Positions 28,067-40,220 of a stretch of DNA of 64,000 nucleotides are shown one piece after another (positions within the stretch are counted from its first letter, which is position 1; every line of letters starts with the position of its first letter). Below the pieces are notes generated by a model. It was not told the origin of the DNA. It did no database searches and saw only the letters and a list, made by a program, of their open reading frames with translations. The position numbers and the translations under genes were made by a program. The stretch lies in the NCBI RefSeq assembly GCF_021545845.1, contig NZ_CP088923.1, forward strand, positions 2,542,001 through 2,606,000, given 5' to 3'. Origin of the DNA: Rhodanobacter thiooxydans (GTDB lineage Bacteria; Pseudomonadota; Gammaproteobacteria; Xanthomonadales; Rhodanobacteraceae).

Positions 28067-29022
28067 TCAGGCTTCGGAAAACGCGAACGCCAGCACGTCG
28101 GCGATCGCGTCGGTGTCGGCCAGGCACATCAGCAGGCGTTCCACACCCAGCGCCACGCCGGCGCAATCGGGCAGCGCGTCGAGCACGCCGAGCAGGCGCT
28201 CGTCCAGCGGGACCTCGCGCAGGCCGCGTGCGCGGCGGCGGGCGTTGTCGCGTTCGAAGCGCGCGCGCTGCTCGGCCGCGTCATTCAACTCGTGGTAGCC
28301 GTTGGCCAGTTCGTAGCGGCCCAGGTACAGCTCGAAGCGCTCGGCCAGCGGCGGTTCGCCGGGGCGGATCCTGGCCAGCGCGCACTGGCTGGCCGGGTAG
28401 TCGTGGATCACCGTGATGCGGTCGCGCGGAAACGCCGGCTGCAGCTTGTGCGTGATCAGCAGGTCCAGCCAGTCGTCGTGACCCAGGCCCGCCGGATCGA
28501 TGCCGGATTCGGCCAGCGGCGCGCGCAGCGTGTCGATGGCGGCGTGCGCCGGGTCGATGCCCAGCTCGTCGAGGAACAGCTGGCGGTAGCTCGTCACCAC
28601 CAGCTCGGCGCGCCGCCCCACCATCGCCAGCGCCGCCTCGACCAGCGCGACGGTTTCCTGCATCAGCTGGCGATGGTCCCAGCCGACGCGGTACCACTCC
28701 AGCATGGTGAACTCGGGATTGTGCCGCCCGCCCGCCTCGCCGTTGCGGAACACCCGGCCCAGCTCGTAGCAGTCGCCGATACCGGCGGCAAGCAGCCGCT
28801 TCAGCGGATGCTCCGGCGAGGTGCGCAGCCAGCGCTCGCGCGCGCCGGCGTCGACGTGGCCGCTGAACATCGTGCTGAAGCCCTCGATGTTCGGCTCGGT
28901 ATTGCCGGCGGCGGAAAGCATCGGCGTCTCCACCTCAAGCACGCGTTGCTCGGCAAAATACGCGCGCACCAGCGCGTACAGCCGTGCGCGCAGTTGCAGG
29001 GCGGCGAGCGGGACACGGCCCA

Positions 29023-29023
<1 letters not shown>
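28067..29023 (-). CDS. epmA: EF-P lysine ligase EpmA (GenX/PoxA)
   Basis: A 318-residue paralogue of class II lysyl-tRNA synthetase lacking the anticodon domain. It attaches beta-lysine to elongation factor P, which relieves ribosome stalling at polyproline. Class II motifs are seen: VLEVETPMLSAAGNTEPNIE, the motif 2 loop RVFRNGEAGGRHNPEFTMLEWY, and motif 3 GVALGVERLLMCLADT. Its ATG overlaps the ligA stop by one base (ATGA), indicating translational coupling. Confidence 0.95.
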
Positions 29024-31488
<2,465 letters not shown>

Positions 31489-31896
31489 TCAGCGGTGGAA
31501 GTGCCCCGCCGCTTCCGGCTGGTAGGCGATCTTCAGCACCTTCAGGCGACGCTTGCGGCCGTCCGGCGTGGGCCAGTCGATCTGCTGGCCCTGCGCCAGC
31601 CCGAGCAACGCGCTGCCCACCGGCGCCAGGATCGACACCGTGCCGGGCGTACCGGCGGCCGCCGGATACACCAGGGTCAGGGTCAGCTTTTCGCGATTGC
31701 TCTCGTCCTCGAAGGTGACGGTGGAGTTCATCGTCACGATGTGCTCCGGCATCGCTGCCGGCTCGACCACATCGGCACGGTCCAGTTCCGCGCGCAGCGC
31801 ATCGAGCTTGTCGGCCTCGACGGCCGGCAGGCGTTCCAGCAACGCTTCGATGCGTTCCATGTCGATGCGGGAAACAGTGATCGGTGGCTTGCTCAT
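31489..31896 (-). CDS. rnk: Rnk-type nucleoside diphosphate kinase regulator (GreA-like)
   Basis: A 135-residue protein with an N-terminal helical Rnk domain and a C-terminal GreA/GreB FKBP-like domain (TVSILAPVGSALLGLAQGQQ). Such proteins bind RNA polymerase and affect nucleotide and alginate metabolism in Pseudomonas, but lack the cleavage-stimulating coiled coil of GreA. It lies upstream of ligA on the same strand. Confidence 0.85.
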   Translation of the reverse strand: MSKPPITVSRIDMERIEALLERLPAVEADKLDALRAELDRADVVEPAAMPEHIVTMNSTVTFEDESNREKLTLTLVYPAAAGTPGTVSILAPVGSALLGLAQGQQIDWPTPDGRKRRLKVLKIAYQPEAAGHFHR

Positions 31897-32069
31897 GACT
31901 TTTCCTGATACTCGCGGCTCCTGCCGCACAAAAGCACACGCCGGAACGAAGCCGCCCCGGCGCGTGTGGTTGTCAATGGCCGTCATGCCTATCTGGGCAT
32001 GACTGGCAGTAAAACAAGACTCACTGTGCGGATACCGCCGACGAAAAGCAAGCTGTCGTAGCAGCTACT

Positions 32070-33566
32070 ATGCCGGAAATGGCTCCCCACACCGCCGCGG
32101 ACCCCCACGCCGTCGCCTCTGGCGCCCCCGTGCCAACGACGGAGGCGGCTGGTCTGCGCGAGATTTCCACCCGCGAGCGTTTCCGCGGCCTGCTGTGGCT
32201 GGTCGCCGCCGCGTTCTTCATGCAGGCGCTGGATTCCACCGTGGTCAACACCGCGGTGCCGGCGATGGCCGAGGCGCTCGGGGTGACTCCGCTGGGCATG
32301 CGCACCGCGCTGACCAGCTACGTGCTGACCCTGGCGATCCTGATTCCGGCCAGTCCGTGGCTGTGCGACCGTTTCGGCACGCGGCGGGTGTTCGGCGCGG
32401 CGATCATGGTGTTCGGCCTGGGCTCGCTGCTGTGCGGCATCGCGCAGACGCTGCCACAGCTGGTCGCCGCACGCGTGGTGCAAGGGGTCGGCGGCGCCGC
32501 GCTGATGCCGGTGGGGCGCTACGTGCTGGTGCGCAGCATCGACAAGCGCGAGTTCGTGCGGGCGATGAGCACGGTGGCCACGTTCGGCCTGCTCGGCTCG
32601 GTGCTGGGGCCGCTGCTGGGCGGCGTGATCGTGGAGTTCACCTCGTGGCGGCTGATCTTCCTGATCAACGTGCCGGTGGCGCTTGCCGGCGTGTGGATGA
32701 ACCAGCGCGACATGCCCGACTACCGGCTCGACCGCGCGAACCGCTTCGACCTGCCCGGCTTCCTGCTGTTCGGTGCCGCCTCGGCCTTGCTGCTCACCGC
32801 CTCGGAGCTGGCCGGCAGCACACCGGCACCGTGGCTGTGGATGGGTCTGTGCGCGCTGCTCGCCGTGCTGCTCGGCGCAGTCTACGTATGGCACAGCCGG
32901 CACACCGAGCATCCGGTGGCGGACCTGACCTTGCTGAAAGTGCGCAGCGTATGGGTGTCGCTGGCCGGCGGGCTGTTCACTCGGCTCGGCATCTCCGGCA
33001 TGTTCCTGCTGCTGGTGCTGTTCCTGCAGGTCGGTTGCGGCTGGTCGCCGCTGATGGCCGGTCTGATGATGGTGCCGCAGGCGCTGGGCTCGATCATCGC
33101 GAAGTGGGCAGTGAACCGGGCGCTGGTGCACTACGGCTACCGCCGCCTGCTGCTCGGCAACACGCTGATCGTGGCCGCGCTGCTGGCCGCGTTCGCCCTG
33201 CTCGGCCCGAGCTCACCGGTGTGGGTGATCGCATTGCTGACCTTCGCCTACGGCGGCTTCGCCGGCCTGCAGTACACCACCATGAACACGCTGATCTACA
33301 CCGACCTGGACATCCGGCATGCCTCGATGGCCTCGTCGATGGCCTCGACCGTGCAGTACCTGGCGATGAGCTTCGGCATCGCGCTGTCTACCTTGCTAAT
33401 GGAAGCGATGCTGCAGGGACATGCCCACGAGGACTACGTGGTGGCGTTCCGCTGGACCATGGTGTTGCTGGCGGCGATCACCGCAGCGGCCAGCAGCGTG
33501 TTCAGCCGGCTGCGTCACGACCGTCCGTTGCCCGATGCCACCGCACGCACCAGCGGCGCTGCCTGA
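32070..33566 (+). CDS. DHA2-family multidrug MFS transporter (MdtD-like)
   Basis: A 498-residue, 13-14-helix drug:H+ antiporter. Signatures are LDSTVVNTAVPAMAEALG in helix 1, the loop DRFGTRRVFG, RVVQGVGGAALMPVGR in helix 4, and motif C GLLGSVLGPLLGG in helix 5, typical of exporters. It resembles YegB/MdtD. Substrate range is unknown. The start could also be the ATG three codons downstream; neither has a strong ribosome site. Confidence 0.88.
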   Translation: MPEMAPHTAADPHAVASGAPVPTTEAAGLREISTRERFRGLLWLVAAAFFMQALDSTVVNTAVPAMAEALGVTPLGMRTALTSYVLTLAILIPASPWLCDRFGTRRVFGAAIMVFGLGSLLCGIAQTLPQLVAARVVQGVGGAALMPVGRYVLVRSIDKREFVRAMSTVATFGLLGSVLGPLLGGVIVEFTSWRLIFLINVPVALAGVWMNQRDMPDYRLDRANRFDLPGFLLFGAASALLLTASELAGSTPAPWLWMGLCALLAVLLGAVYVWHSRHTEHPVADLTLLKVRSVWVSLAGGLFTRLGISGMFLLLVLFLQVGCGWSPLMAGLMMVPQALGSIIAKWAVNRALVHYGYRRLLLGNTLIVAALLAAFALLGPSSPVWVIALLTFAYGGFAGLQYTTMNTLIYTDLDIRHASMASSMASTVQYLAMSFGIALSTLLMEAMLQGHAHEDYVVAFRWTMVLLAAITAAASSVFSRLRHDRPLPDATARTSGAA

Positions 33567-33621
33567 TGCGGGAACCTGCATGTAGCATGCAGTCTTTGTC
33601 GAAGGCCCAGGCACGCGCCGC

Positions 33622-34827
33622 ATGCACCACGCCAGCGAGATCCTGTTCACCCTGTTCGTCGTGTTCGTCGCCGCCCAGGTCGGTGGCGAGATCGCGCAGC
33701 GGCTGAAGCTGCCCGGCGTGGTCGGCGAGATCGCCGCCGGCTGCGCGATCGGCCCCTCGCTGCTGGGCTGGATCACGCCCGAACAGATCGCCACCGGCAC
33801 CCCGCTCGACGTGCTGGCCGAGCTCGGCGTGATCCTGCTGCTGTTCGCGGTGGGCCTGGAAACGCGGCTGGAGGACCTGAAGAAGGTCGGCAAGGTGGCG
33901 TTTACGGTCGGCGTGGTCGGCGTGCTGGTGCCGTTCGGCATGGGCAGCGTGTGGGCGCACGGCAACGGCCTCGACTGGGACCGCTCGCTGTTCGTCGCGG
34001 CCGCGTTCGTGGCCACCTCGGCCGGCATCACCGCGCGCGTGCTGCAGGAGCTGAACGCGCTGCAGCGCATCGAGAGCAAGGTGATCCTCGGCGCGGCGGT
34101 AATCGACGATGTCCTGGCCATGCTGCTGCTCGGCGTGGTGGTGTCGCTGCAGGGCGGCGGCAGCATCGACGCCGCGCACCTGCTGGTGGTGCTGGCCGGC
34201 GCGGTCGGCTTCATCGCGGTGATCGGCTGGGGCGGCGCGCGGGTGATGCGCTGGAACTCCGCCTGGCTGGACAAGCCGCTCGGCCCGCATTCGCCGCTGA
34301 TGATCGTGCTGGCGCTGTGCCTGGGTCTGGCCTGGCTGTCCACCCGCTTCGGCCTGGCCGCGATCATCGGCGCGTTTCTGGCCGGCATGATCGCCTCGGA
34401 AACCCGCCAGCAGCACACCCTGGAAAAGCAGACCCAGCCGCTGCTGGCCCTGCTCACCCCATTCTTCTTCGTGGTCACCGGCAGCAAGGTCGACCTGCAC
34501 GAGCTGGCCAGTGCCGAGGCGTTGTGGATGCTGGCCGTGGTCACCGCAATCGCCATCGTCTCCAAGTTGGTCGGCGGCTGGCTCGGCTCGCTCACGCTGG
34601 GCACGCGCAGCGCCACCATCATCGGCTTCGGCATGGTGCCGCGCGGCGAAGTCGGCATCGTGGTCGCCACGCTGGGCCTCGCCGCCGGCGTGTTCGACAA
34701 CCGCATCTACGCGATCATCGTGGCGATGTCGCTGCTCACCGCGATGGTGACGCCGCCGGTGCTGGCGTGGCTGCTGAAACGCAGCGCCGGCGCCGGCCCG
34801 GTCGAGGTTCCCGACGTGCGCGGCTGA
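33622..34827 (+). CDS. Kef/CPA2-type cation:proton antiporter
   Basis: A 401-residue inner-membrane antiporter of the CPA2 family without a TrkA-N regulatory domain. Motifs: LKLPGVVGEIAAGCAIGPS, ELGVILLLFAVGLETRLEDL, the paired acidic site VILGAAVIDDVLAMLLLG in the core helix, and GMVPRGEVGIVVATLGL. It probably exchanges Na+ or K+ for H+. It is followed by the acetyl-phosphate genes on the same strand after 86 bp. Confidence 0.88.
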   Translation: MHHASEILFTLFVVFVAAQVGGEIAQRLKLPGVVGEIAAGCAIGPSLLGWITPEQIATGTPLDVLAELGVILLLFAVGLETRLEDLKKVGKVAFTVGVVGVLVPFGMGSVWAHGNGLDWDRSLFVAAAFVATSAGITARVLQELNALQRIESKVILGAAVIDDVLAMLLLGVVVSLQGGGSIDAAHLLVVLAGAVGFIAVIGWGGARVMRWNSAWLDKPLGPHSPLMIVLALCLGLAWLSTRFGLAAIIGAFLAGMIASETRQQHTLEKQTQPLLALLTPFFFVVTGSKVDLHELASAEALWMLAVVTAIAIVSKLVGGWLGSLTLGTRSATIIGFGMVPRGEVGIVVATLGLAAGVFDNRIYAIIVAMSLLTAMVTPPVLAWLLKRSAGAGPVEVPDVRG

Positions 34828-34913
34828 ATGCCGCTTCGACGCGCCGGAGCCGACGGCGCTACGCTGTCCGCACCGGCGCCGCCGGACCCGCCGACACCGA
34901 CCGGAACCGAAGC

Positions 34914-36329
34914 ATGGACGAGACCACGCCCGACACTGCCGCGCCGCTGATCCGCAACCGCACCTTCGACGAGATCGCCCTCGGCGACAGCGCGACGGTC
35001 GAGCGCGTGCTGACCGCCGCCGACGTGCAGCTGCTGGCGACCCTGTACGGCGACGGCGATCCGCAGCGGCTGGATCCGGCATGCGCCGCCTCGCCCGCTT
35101 TCCACGACATGATCGGCCACGGCATGTGGGGCGTGGCGCTGATTGCCACCGCGCTGGGCACGCGCCTGCCGGGCGCCGGCACCACCTGCCTGGAACAGGC
35201 GCTGCGTTTCCATGCGCCGCTGCACATCGGTGACACGCTGGCGGTGCAGGTGCAGGCGATCGCGCGGGATGCCGCCACCCGGCAGATCCGCTTCGCCTGC
35301 CGCGGCGTCAACCAGCATGGCGTGCTGGCGATCGACGGCACGGTGGAGGTGCTCGCGCCCGCCGAGCACATCGAATACGCTGCCACCCGCCTGCCGGCAG
35401 TGCGGCTGCCCGACGGCGACGGCCGCCCGCTGGTGGCCCGCGCGCTGGCACTGGGTGCGATCCGCGTCGCGGTGGTGCATCCCTGCGACGAAACCAGCCT
35501 CGGCGCCGCACTGGACGCGCGCGCGGCCGGCTTGATCGAACCGGTGCTGGTGGCGCCGCAGGCGAAACTCGCGGAGGTGGCGCGCCAGGCCAGGCTCGAT
35601 CTTGCCGGCATCGCCATCGAGGACGTGCCGCACAGCCACGCCGCCGCTGCGCGCGCGGTCGAGCTGGCCGCCGGCGGTCGCGTCGATGCGCTGATGAAGG
35701 GCAGCCTGCACACCGACGAGCTGATGGCCGCCGTGGTGGCTTCCGCGACCGGCCTGCGCACGGCGCGGCGCATCTCGCACTGCTACCTGATGCACAGCCC
35801 GGCGTATCCGCGCCCGTTCATCATCACCGACGGCGCGGTCAACATCGCGCCCACACTGGAGGAGAAGGCCGACATCGTGCGCAACGCGATCGACCTGGCG
35901 CACATCCTCGGCGTGACCACGCCGCGAGTGGCGATCCTTGCCGCGGTGGAGACGGTCAACCCGCGCATGCAGACCACGCTCGACGCCGCCGCGCTGTGCA
36001 AGATGGCCGACCGCGGCCAGATCACCGGCGCGGTGCTGGACGGGCCGCTGGCGTTCGACAACGCGATCTCCGCCGCGGCCGCGCGGATCAAGGGCATCGA
36101 ATCGAACGTGGCCGGCCTGGCCGACATCCTGCTGGTACCCGACCTGGAAAGCGGCAACATGCTGGCCAAGCAACTGGAATACCTGGGCGGCGCGAGCAGC
36201 GCGGCAGTGGTGATGGGTGCGCGCGTGCCGATCGTGCTGACCAGCCGCGCCGATTCGCGCGAATCACGCATCGCCTCGTGTGCGCTCGCCGCGCTGGTGG
36301 CCCACCGTTACCGGCTCAGCCCGCCATGA
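34914..36329 (+). CDS. MaoC-phosphotransacetylase fusion (PtaX-like)
   Basis: A 471-residue two-domain enzyme. Residues 1-150 form a MaoC-like hot-dog domain (LYGDGDPQRLDP, MIGHGMWGVALIAT). Residues 170-471 form a PTA/PTB acyl-phosphotransferase (ALMKGSLHTDELMAAV, FIITDGAVNIAPTLEEK, LVPDLESGNMLAKQLEY). Such fusions interconvert acetyl-CoA and acetyl phosphate. The stop overlaps the ackA start (ATGA), so the two are coupled. The role of the MaoC part is unknown. Confidence 0.9.
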   Translation: MDETTPDTAAPLIRNRTFDEIALGDSATVERVLTAADVQLLATLYGDGDPQRLDPACAASPAFHDMIGHGMWGVALIATALGTRLPGAGTTCLEQALRFHAPLHIGDTLAVQVQAIARDAATRQIRFACRGVNQHGVLAIDGTVEVLAPAEHIEYAATRLPAVRLPDGDGRPLVARALALGAIRVAVVHPCDETSLGAALDARAAGLIEPVLVAPQAKLAEVARQARLDLAGIAIEDVPHSHAAAARAVELAAGGRVDALMKGSLHTDELMAAVVASATGLRTARRISHCYLMHSPAYPRPFIITDGAVNIAPTLEEKADIVRNAIDLAHILGVTTPRVAILAAVETVNPRMQTTLDAAALCKMADRGQITGAVLDGPLAFDNAISAAAARIKGIESNVAGLADILLVPDLESGNMLAKQLEYLGGASSAAVVMGARVPIVLTSRADSRESRIASCALAALVAHRYRLSPP

Positions 36330-37519
36330 ACGACAGCAGTGCAGGCTCACTCATCCTGGTACTGAACTGCGGTTCGTCCAGCATCAAGTTCGCGCTGTTC
36401 GACGCGGACGCGACGCCGCTGGCGCGCGTGCCGACATGGGGCGGCAAGGTCGAGGGCATCACCGGCAATACCCCGGTGTTCAGCGAAAGCGGCGCCGCAG
36501 CCGAGACGCTGACGCTGGACTGCGAGCACCCCTACCATGCCGCGCTGACCTACCTGCGCCAGCGCATCGTGGCGCGGCTGCACGGCCGCCGCATCGTGGC
36601 GATCGCGCACCGCGTGGTGCACGGTGGCAGCAAGTACTTCGAGCCGGTGCAGGTCGATGCCGCGGTGCTGGCCGACCTGAAAAGCTATATCCCGCTGGCG
36701 CCGCTGCACCAGCCGTTCGCGCTGGAGGCGATCGACGCGCTGCTGACCGAACTACCGCAGCTGCCGCAGGTGGCCTGCTTCGACACCGCCTTCCACCAGA
36801 GCATGCCGACGGTGGAGAAGATGCTGCCGCTGCCGCGCTCGGCGTGGGACCAGGGCCTGCGCCGCTACGGTTTCCACGGCCTGTCCTACGCGTACCAGGC
36901 GCAGGTGCTGGGCGAGCGCTACGGCGACGCCGCGCGCGGCCGCACCATCGTGGCGCACCTGGGCAGCGGCGCCAGCCTGTGCGCCATGCGCAACCTGCAA
37001 AGCGTCGCCACCACCATGGGTTTCTCGGCGCTGGACGGGCTGATGATGGGCACGCGCTGCGGCGCGCTGGACCCCGGCGCGGTGATCTACCTGATGGAGA
37101 TCGGCAAGCTGTCGCTCGAACGGGTGGGCCGCATGCTGTACCACGAGTCGGGCCTGCTCGGCGTTTCCGGGGTGTCCTCCGACCCGCGCGAGTTGCTGCC
37201 GCGCGAAGGCGAAGCGCCGGTGCGCGAAGCGCTGGCGTTGTACGTGCGCAGCATCGTGCGCCAGGTGGGCGCGCTGGCGGCCACGCTGGACGGGATGGAC
37301 ATGCTGGCCTTCACCGCCGGCATCGGCGAGCACCTAGCGGTGATCCGCGAGCGCATCTGCGCCGGCCTGGGCTTCCTCGGCGTGGCGATCGACCCGGCCG
37401 CGAATGTCGCCCACGCGCCGGTCATCTCCAGCGCCGCCAGCCGGGTCAAGGTGGTGGTGGAAGCCGCCAACGAGGAATGGGTGGCCGCGACGGCCGCTGC
37501 GGCGCTCGTGCGCTGCTGA
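36326..37519 (+). CDS. ackA: Acetate kinase
   Basis: A 397-residue enzyme making acetate and ATP from acetyl phosphate and ADP. Signatures: LNCGSSSIKFALFD (phosphate loop), AHRVVHGGSKYFEP, YGFHGLSYAY, AHLGSGASLCAM, MGTRCGALDPG and AFTAGIGEH. With the upstream PtaX-like enzyme and the downstream phosphoketolase it forms an acetyl-phosphate module that yields ATP without respiration. Confidence 0.96.
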   Translation: MNDSSAGSLILVLNCGSSSIKFALFDADATPLARVPTWGGKVEGITGNTPVFSESGAAAETLTLDCEHPYHAALTYLRQRIVARLHGRRIVAIAHRVVHGGSKYFEPVQVDAAVLADLKSYIPLAPLHQPFALEAIDALLTELPQLPQVACFDTAFHQSMPTVEKMLPLPRSAWDQGLRRYGFHGLSYAYQAQVLGERYGDAARGRTIVAHLGSGASLCAMRNLQSVATTMGFSALDGLMMGTRCGALDPGAVIYLMEIGKLSLERVGRMLYHESGLLGVSGVSSDPRELLPREGEAPVREALALYVRSIVRQVGALAATLDGMDMLAFTAGIGEHLAVIRERICAGLGFLGVAIDPAANVAHAPVISSAASRVKVVVEAANEEWVAATAAAALVRC

Positions 37520-37553
37520 ACGGCACTTCGACTCGAATTTTCTGCCTGTTTTT

Positions 37554-37641
37554 GTAGGAGCCCGCTGGCGGGCGATGCTGTTGCCCTGATGCTCCGGATG
37601 AAGATCCCAAACAACAGCATCGCCCGCCAGCGGGCTCTTAC
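37554..37641. repeat. Inverted pair of REP palindromes
   Basis: Two 25-bp copies of the GTAGGAGCCCGC family, 37554-37578 (plus) and 37617-37641 (minus), separated by 38 bp, between the convergent ackA and phosphoketolase genes. The minus copy reads GTAAGAGCCC, so that the phosphoketolase ends in TAA instead of TAG, still inside the repeat. Confidence 0.9.
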
Positions 37642-40040
37642 GAGAGCACGCCGGCGTCCTGCGCGCCCCATACCCAGTTGCGGATCTCCGGCAGGTCCTC
37701 GCCGTTGTCGTCGATGTACTGCTTGTGCTCGAGCAGCTTGTCCAGCAGCTTCTGCTTGAGGTAGATGCCCCGCTCGCCCGCCTGCGGCACGCGGTCGATC
37801 ACGTCGATCACCAGGTGGAAGCGGTCCAGCGCGTTCAGCACAGTCATGTCGAACGCGGTGGTGATGGTGCCCTCCTCCTGGTAGCCGTGCACGTGCAGGT
37901 TGTCGTGGTTGGTACGCCGGTAGGTGAGCCGGTGGATCAGGCTCGGGTAGCCGTGGTAGGCGAAGATCACCGGCTTGTCGCGGGTGAACAGCTGGTCGAA
38001 ATCGTCGTCGCCCAGGCCGTGCGGGTGCTCGCTGGGCGACTGCAGCTTCATCAGGTCGACCACGTTGACCACGCGCAGCTTCAGCTCCGGCAGGTAGCGC
38101 CGCAGGATCGTCACCGCCGCCAGCGTCTCCAGCGTGGGCACGTCGCCGGCGCAGGCCATCACCACGTCCGGCTCGCCGTGCTGGTCGCTGCTGGCCCACG
38201 GCCAGACGCCGATGCCCAGGCTGCAGTGACGCTGCGCCGCGTCCATCGCCAGCCATTGCGGCGCCGGGTGCTTGCCGGCGATCACCACGTTGACGTAATG
38301 CCGGCTGCGCAGGCAGTGGTCCATCACCGACAGCAGGCAGTTCGCGTCCGGCGGCAGGTACACCCGCACGATGCTGGCCTTCTTGTTGACCACGTGGTCG
38401 ATGAAACCCGGATCCTGGTGGGTGAAGCCGTTGTGGTCCTGCCGCCACACGTGCGAGGCCAGCAGGTAGTTCAGCGAGGCCAGCGGGCGCCGCCACGGGA
38501 TCGCCGCGGTCATCTTCAGCCACTTGGCGTGCTGGTTGAACATCGAATCGACGATGTGGATGAACGCCTCGTAGCAGTTGAACAAGCCATGCCGCCCGGT
38601 CAGCAGGTAGCCTTCCAGCCAGCCTTCGCACTGGTGCTCGCTGAGCATCTCCACCACCCGCCCCTGCGTGGCGAGGAACTCGTCGTTCGGCTTCAGCGGG
38701 GCCTCCCACTGGCGGTTGGTGGCCTCGAACACCGCATTGAGGCCGTTCGATACCGTCTCGTCCGGGCCGAACACGCGGAAGTTGCGCGACGACTCGTTCA
38801 GGCGGATCACGTCGCGCAGGAACGGCCCCAGCGCGCGGGTGTCGCCGCTGCCGCGCACGCCGGGCTGCGGCACCGCGAGCGCGTAGTCGCGGAAGTCCGG
38901 CAGGCGCAGGTCGCGCAGCAGCAGGCCGCCGTTGGTGTGCGGGTTCGCGCTCATCCGGCGCGTGCCCGCGGGCGCCAGCGCGGCGATTTCCGGCCGCAGC
39001 CGGCCGTGTGCGTCGAACAGCTCCTCCGGCCGGTAGCTGCGCAGCCATGCCTCGAGCTGCTGCAGGTGCTCCGGCGGGCTGCTGGCGGAGATCGACAGCG
39101 GCACCTGGTGCGAGCGGAAGGTGCCCTCGTTCGGCTTGCCGTCCACCAGCTTCGGCCCGGTCCAGCCCTTGGGCGAGTCGAGCACGATCACCGGCCAGCG
39201 CGGCCGCGCGGTGACGCCGTGTTCGCGCGCATCGCGCTGGATCTGCCGGATCTGCGCCACCACCGCGTCCAGCGCCGCCGCCATCGCCTGGTGCATCGCC
39301 GCCGGTTCGCTGCCCGACACGAAAAACGGCGTCCAGCCGTAGCCGCGCAGCAATGGCTCCAGCTCGTCGCGGCCGATCCGCGCCAGCACCGCGGGGTTGG
39401 CGATCTTGTAGCCGTTCAGATGCAGGATCGGCAGCACCGCGCCGTCGCCCACCGGGTCGAGGAACTTGTTCGAATGCCAGGCGGTAGCCAGCGGCCCGGT
39501 TTCCGCCTCGCCGTCGCCGACCACGCAGGCCGCGATCAGCCCGGGGTTGTCGAACACCGCGCCGAACGCATGGCTCAGCGAGTAGCCGAGTTCGCCGCCC
39601 TCGTGCAGCGAACCGGGGCATTCCGGCGAGGCGTGGCTGGGTATCCCGCCCGGAAAGGAAAACTGCTTGAACAAGCGCTGCAGCCCCGCCTCGTCCTGGC
39701 TGATGTCCGGGTACACCTCGCTGTAGGTGCCGTCCAGGTATGCGTTCGCCACCACCGCGGGGCCGCCGTGGCCGGGGCCGGAGATGTAGAACATGTCCAG
39801 GTCGTACTGCCGGATCGCCCGGTTCAGGTGCGCATATATGAAGTTCTGCCCCGGCGTGGTGCCCCAGTGCCCAAGCAACATGTGCTTGATGTGTGCCAGC
39901 GCCAGCGGCTCCTTCAGCAGCGGATTGGCGCGCAGGTAGATCTGCCCGACCGAAAGGTAGTTCGCGGCGCGCCACCAGGCGTCGATGCCGTACAGCTGGT
40001 CGGAGTCGAGCGGCGGATGGGCAAAGGCATCGGTAGTCAT
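37638..40040 (-). CDS. xfp: Xylulose-5-P/fructose-6-P phosphoketolase
   Basis: An 800-residue thiamine-diphosphate enzyme that cleaves xylulose 5-phosphate (or fructose 6-phosphate) with phosphate to acetyl phosphate and a smaller sugar phosphate. Motifs: [39 protein letters not shown], ThDP-binding [20 protein letters not shown], and [18 protein letters not shown]. Length and sequence are typical. It is opposite to ptaX-ackA but converges with them; acetyl phosphate links the three. Confidence 0.95.
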   Translation of the reverse strand: MTTDAFAHPPLDSDQLYGIDAWWRAANYLSVGQIYLRANPLLKEPLALAHIKHMLLGHWGTTPGQNFIYAHLNRAIRQYDLDMFYISGPGHGGPAVVANAYLDGTYSEVYPDISQDEAGLQRLFKQFSFPGGIPSHASPECPGSLHEGGELGYSLSHAFGAVFDNPGLIAACVVGDGEAETGPLATAWHSNKFLDPVGDGAVLPILHLNGYKIANPAVLARIGRDELEPLLRGYGWTPFFVSGSEPAAMHQAMAAALDAVVAQIRQIQRDAREHGVTARPRWPVIVLDSPKGWTGPKLVDGKPNEGTFRSHQVPLSISASSPPEHLQQLEAWLRSYRPEELFDAHGRLRPEIAALAPAGTRRMSANPHTNGGLLLRDLRLPDFRDYALAVPQPGVRGSGDTRALGPFLRDVIRLNESSRNFRVFGPDETVSNGLNAVFEATNRQWEAPLKPNDEFLATQGRVVEMLSEHQCEGWLEGYLLTGRHGLFNCYEAFIHIVDSMFNQHAKWLKMTAAIPWRRPLASLNYLLASHVWRQDHNGFTHQDPGFIDHVVNKKASIVRVYLPPDANCLLSVMDHCLRSRHYVNVVIAGKHPAPQWLAMDAAQRHCSLGIGVWPWASSDQHGEPDVVMACAGDVPTLETLAAVTILRRYLPELKLRVVNVVDLMKLQSPSEHPHGLGDDDFDQLFTRDKPVIFAYHGYPSLIHRLTYRRTNHDNLHVHGYQEEGTITTAFDMTVLNALDRFHLVIDVIDRVPQAGERGIYLKQKLLDKLLEHKQYIDDNGEDLPEIRNWVWGAQDAGVLS

Positions 40041-40180
40041 GGTCAGGCAACCCCGCGCATGCAAAGAATCCGGTTCGGTGCACTATGTACACCGCGGCTT
40101 GTGAATTTCGCTGCGACACCTCGTCACACCCAGGGTTCGACTGTTCCATCATCCGGGCGGGTACCCTTGCGCGGCGCCGG

Positions 40181-40206
40181 GCGGGACCACACAGCGGGAC
40201 CACACA
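40181..40206. repeat. Tandem 13-bp duplication upstream of the Nramp gene
   Basis: The 13-mer GCGGGACCACACA is present twice in perfect tandem, with a further partial GCGG, ending 14 bp before the Nramp start codon. It looks like replication slippage and might alter promoter or leader spacing. Confidence 0.75.
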
Positions 40207-40220
40207 GCGGAACCAGCAGC

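Noticed and set aside
37087..40203. A minus-strand open frame of more than 1000 codons overlapping ackA and xfp
   Set aside because: It is the shadow of xfp in another frame: composition is Arg/Ala/Gly/Pro-rich with no domain, while xfp in its own frame has complete motifs. Such shadows are common at this GC content.
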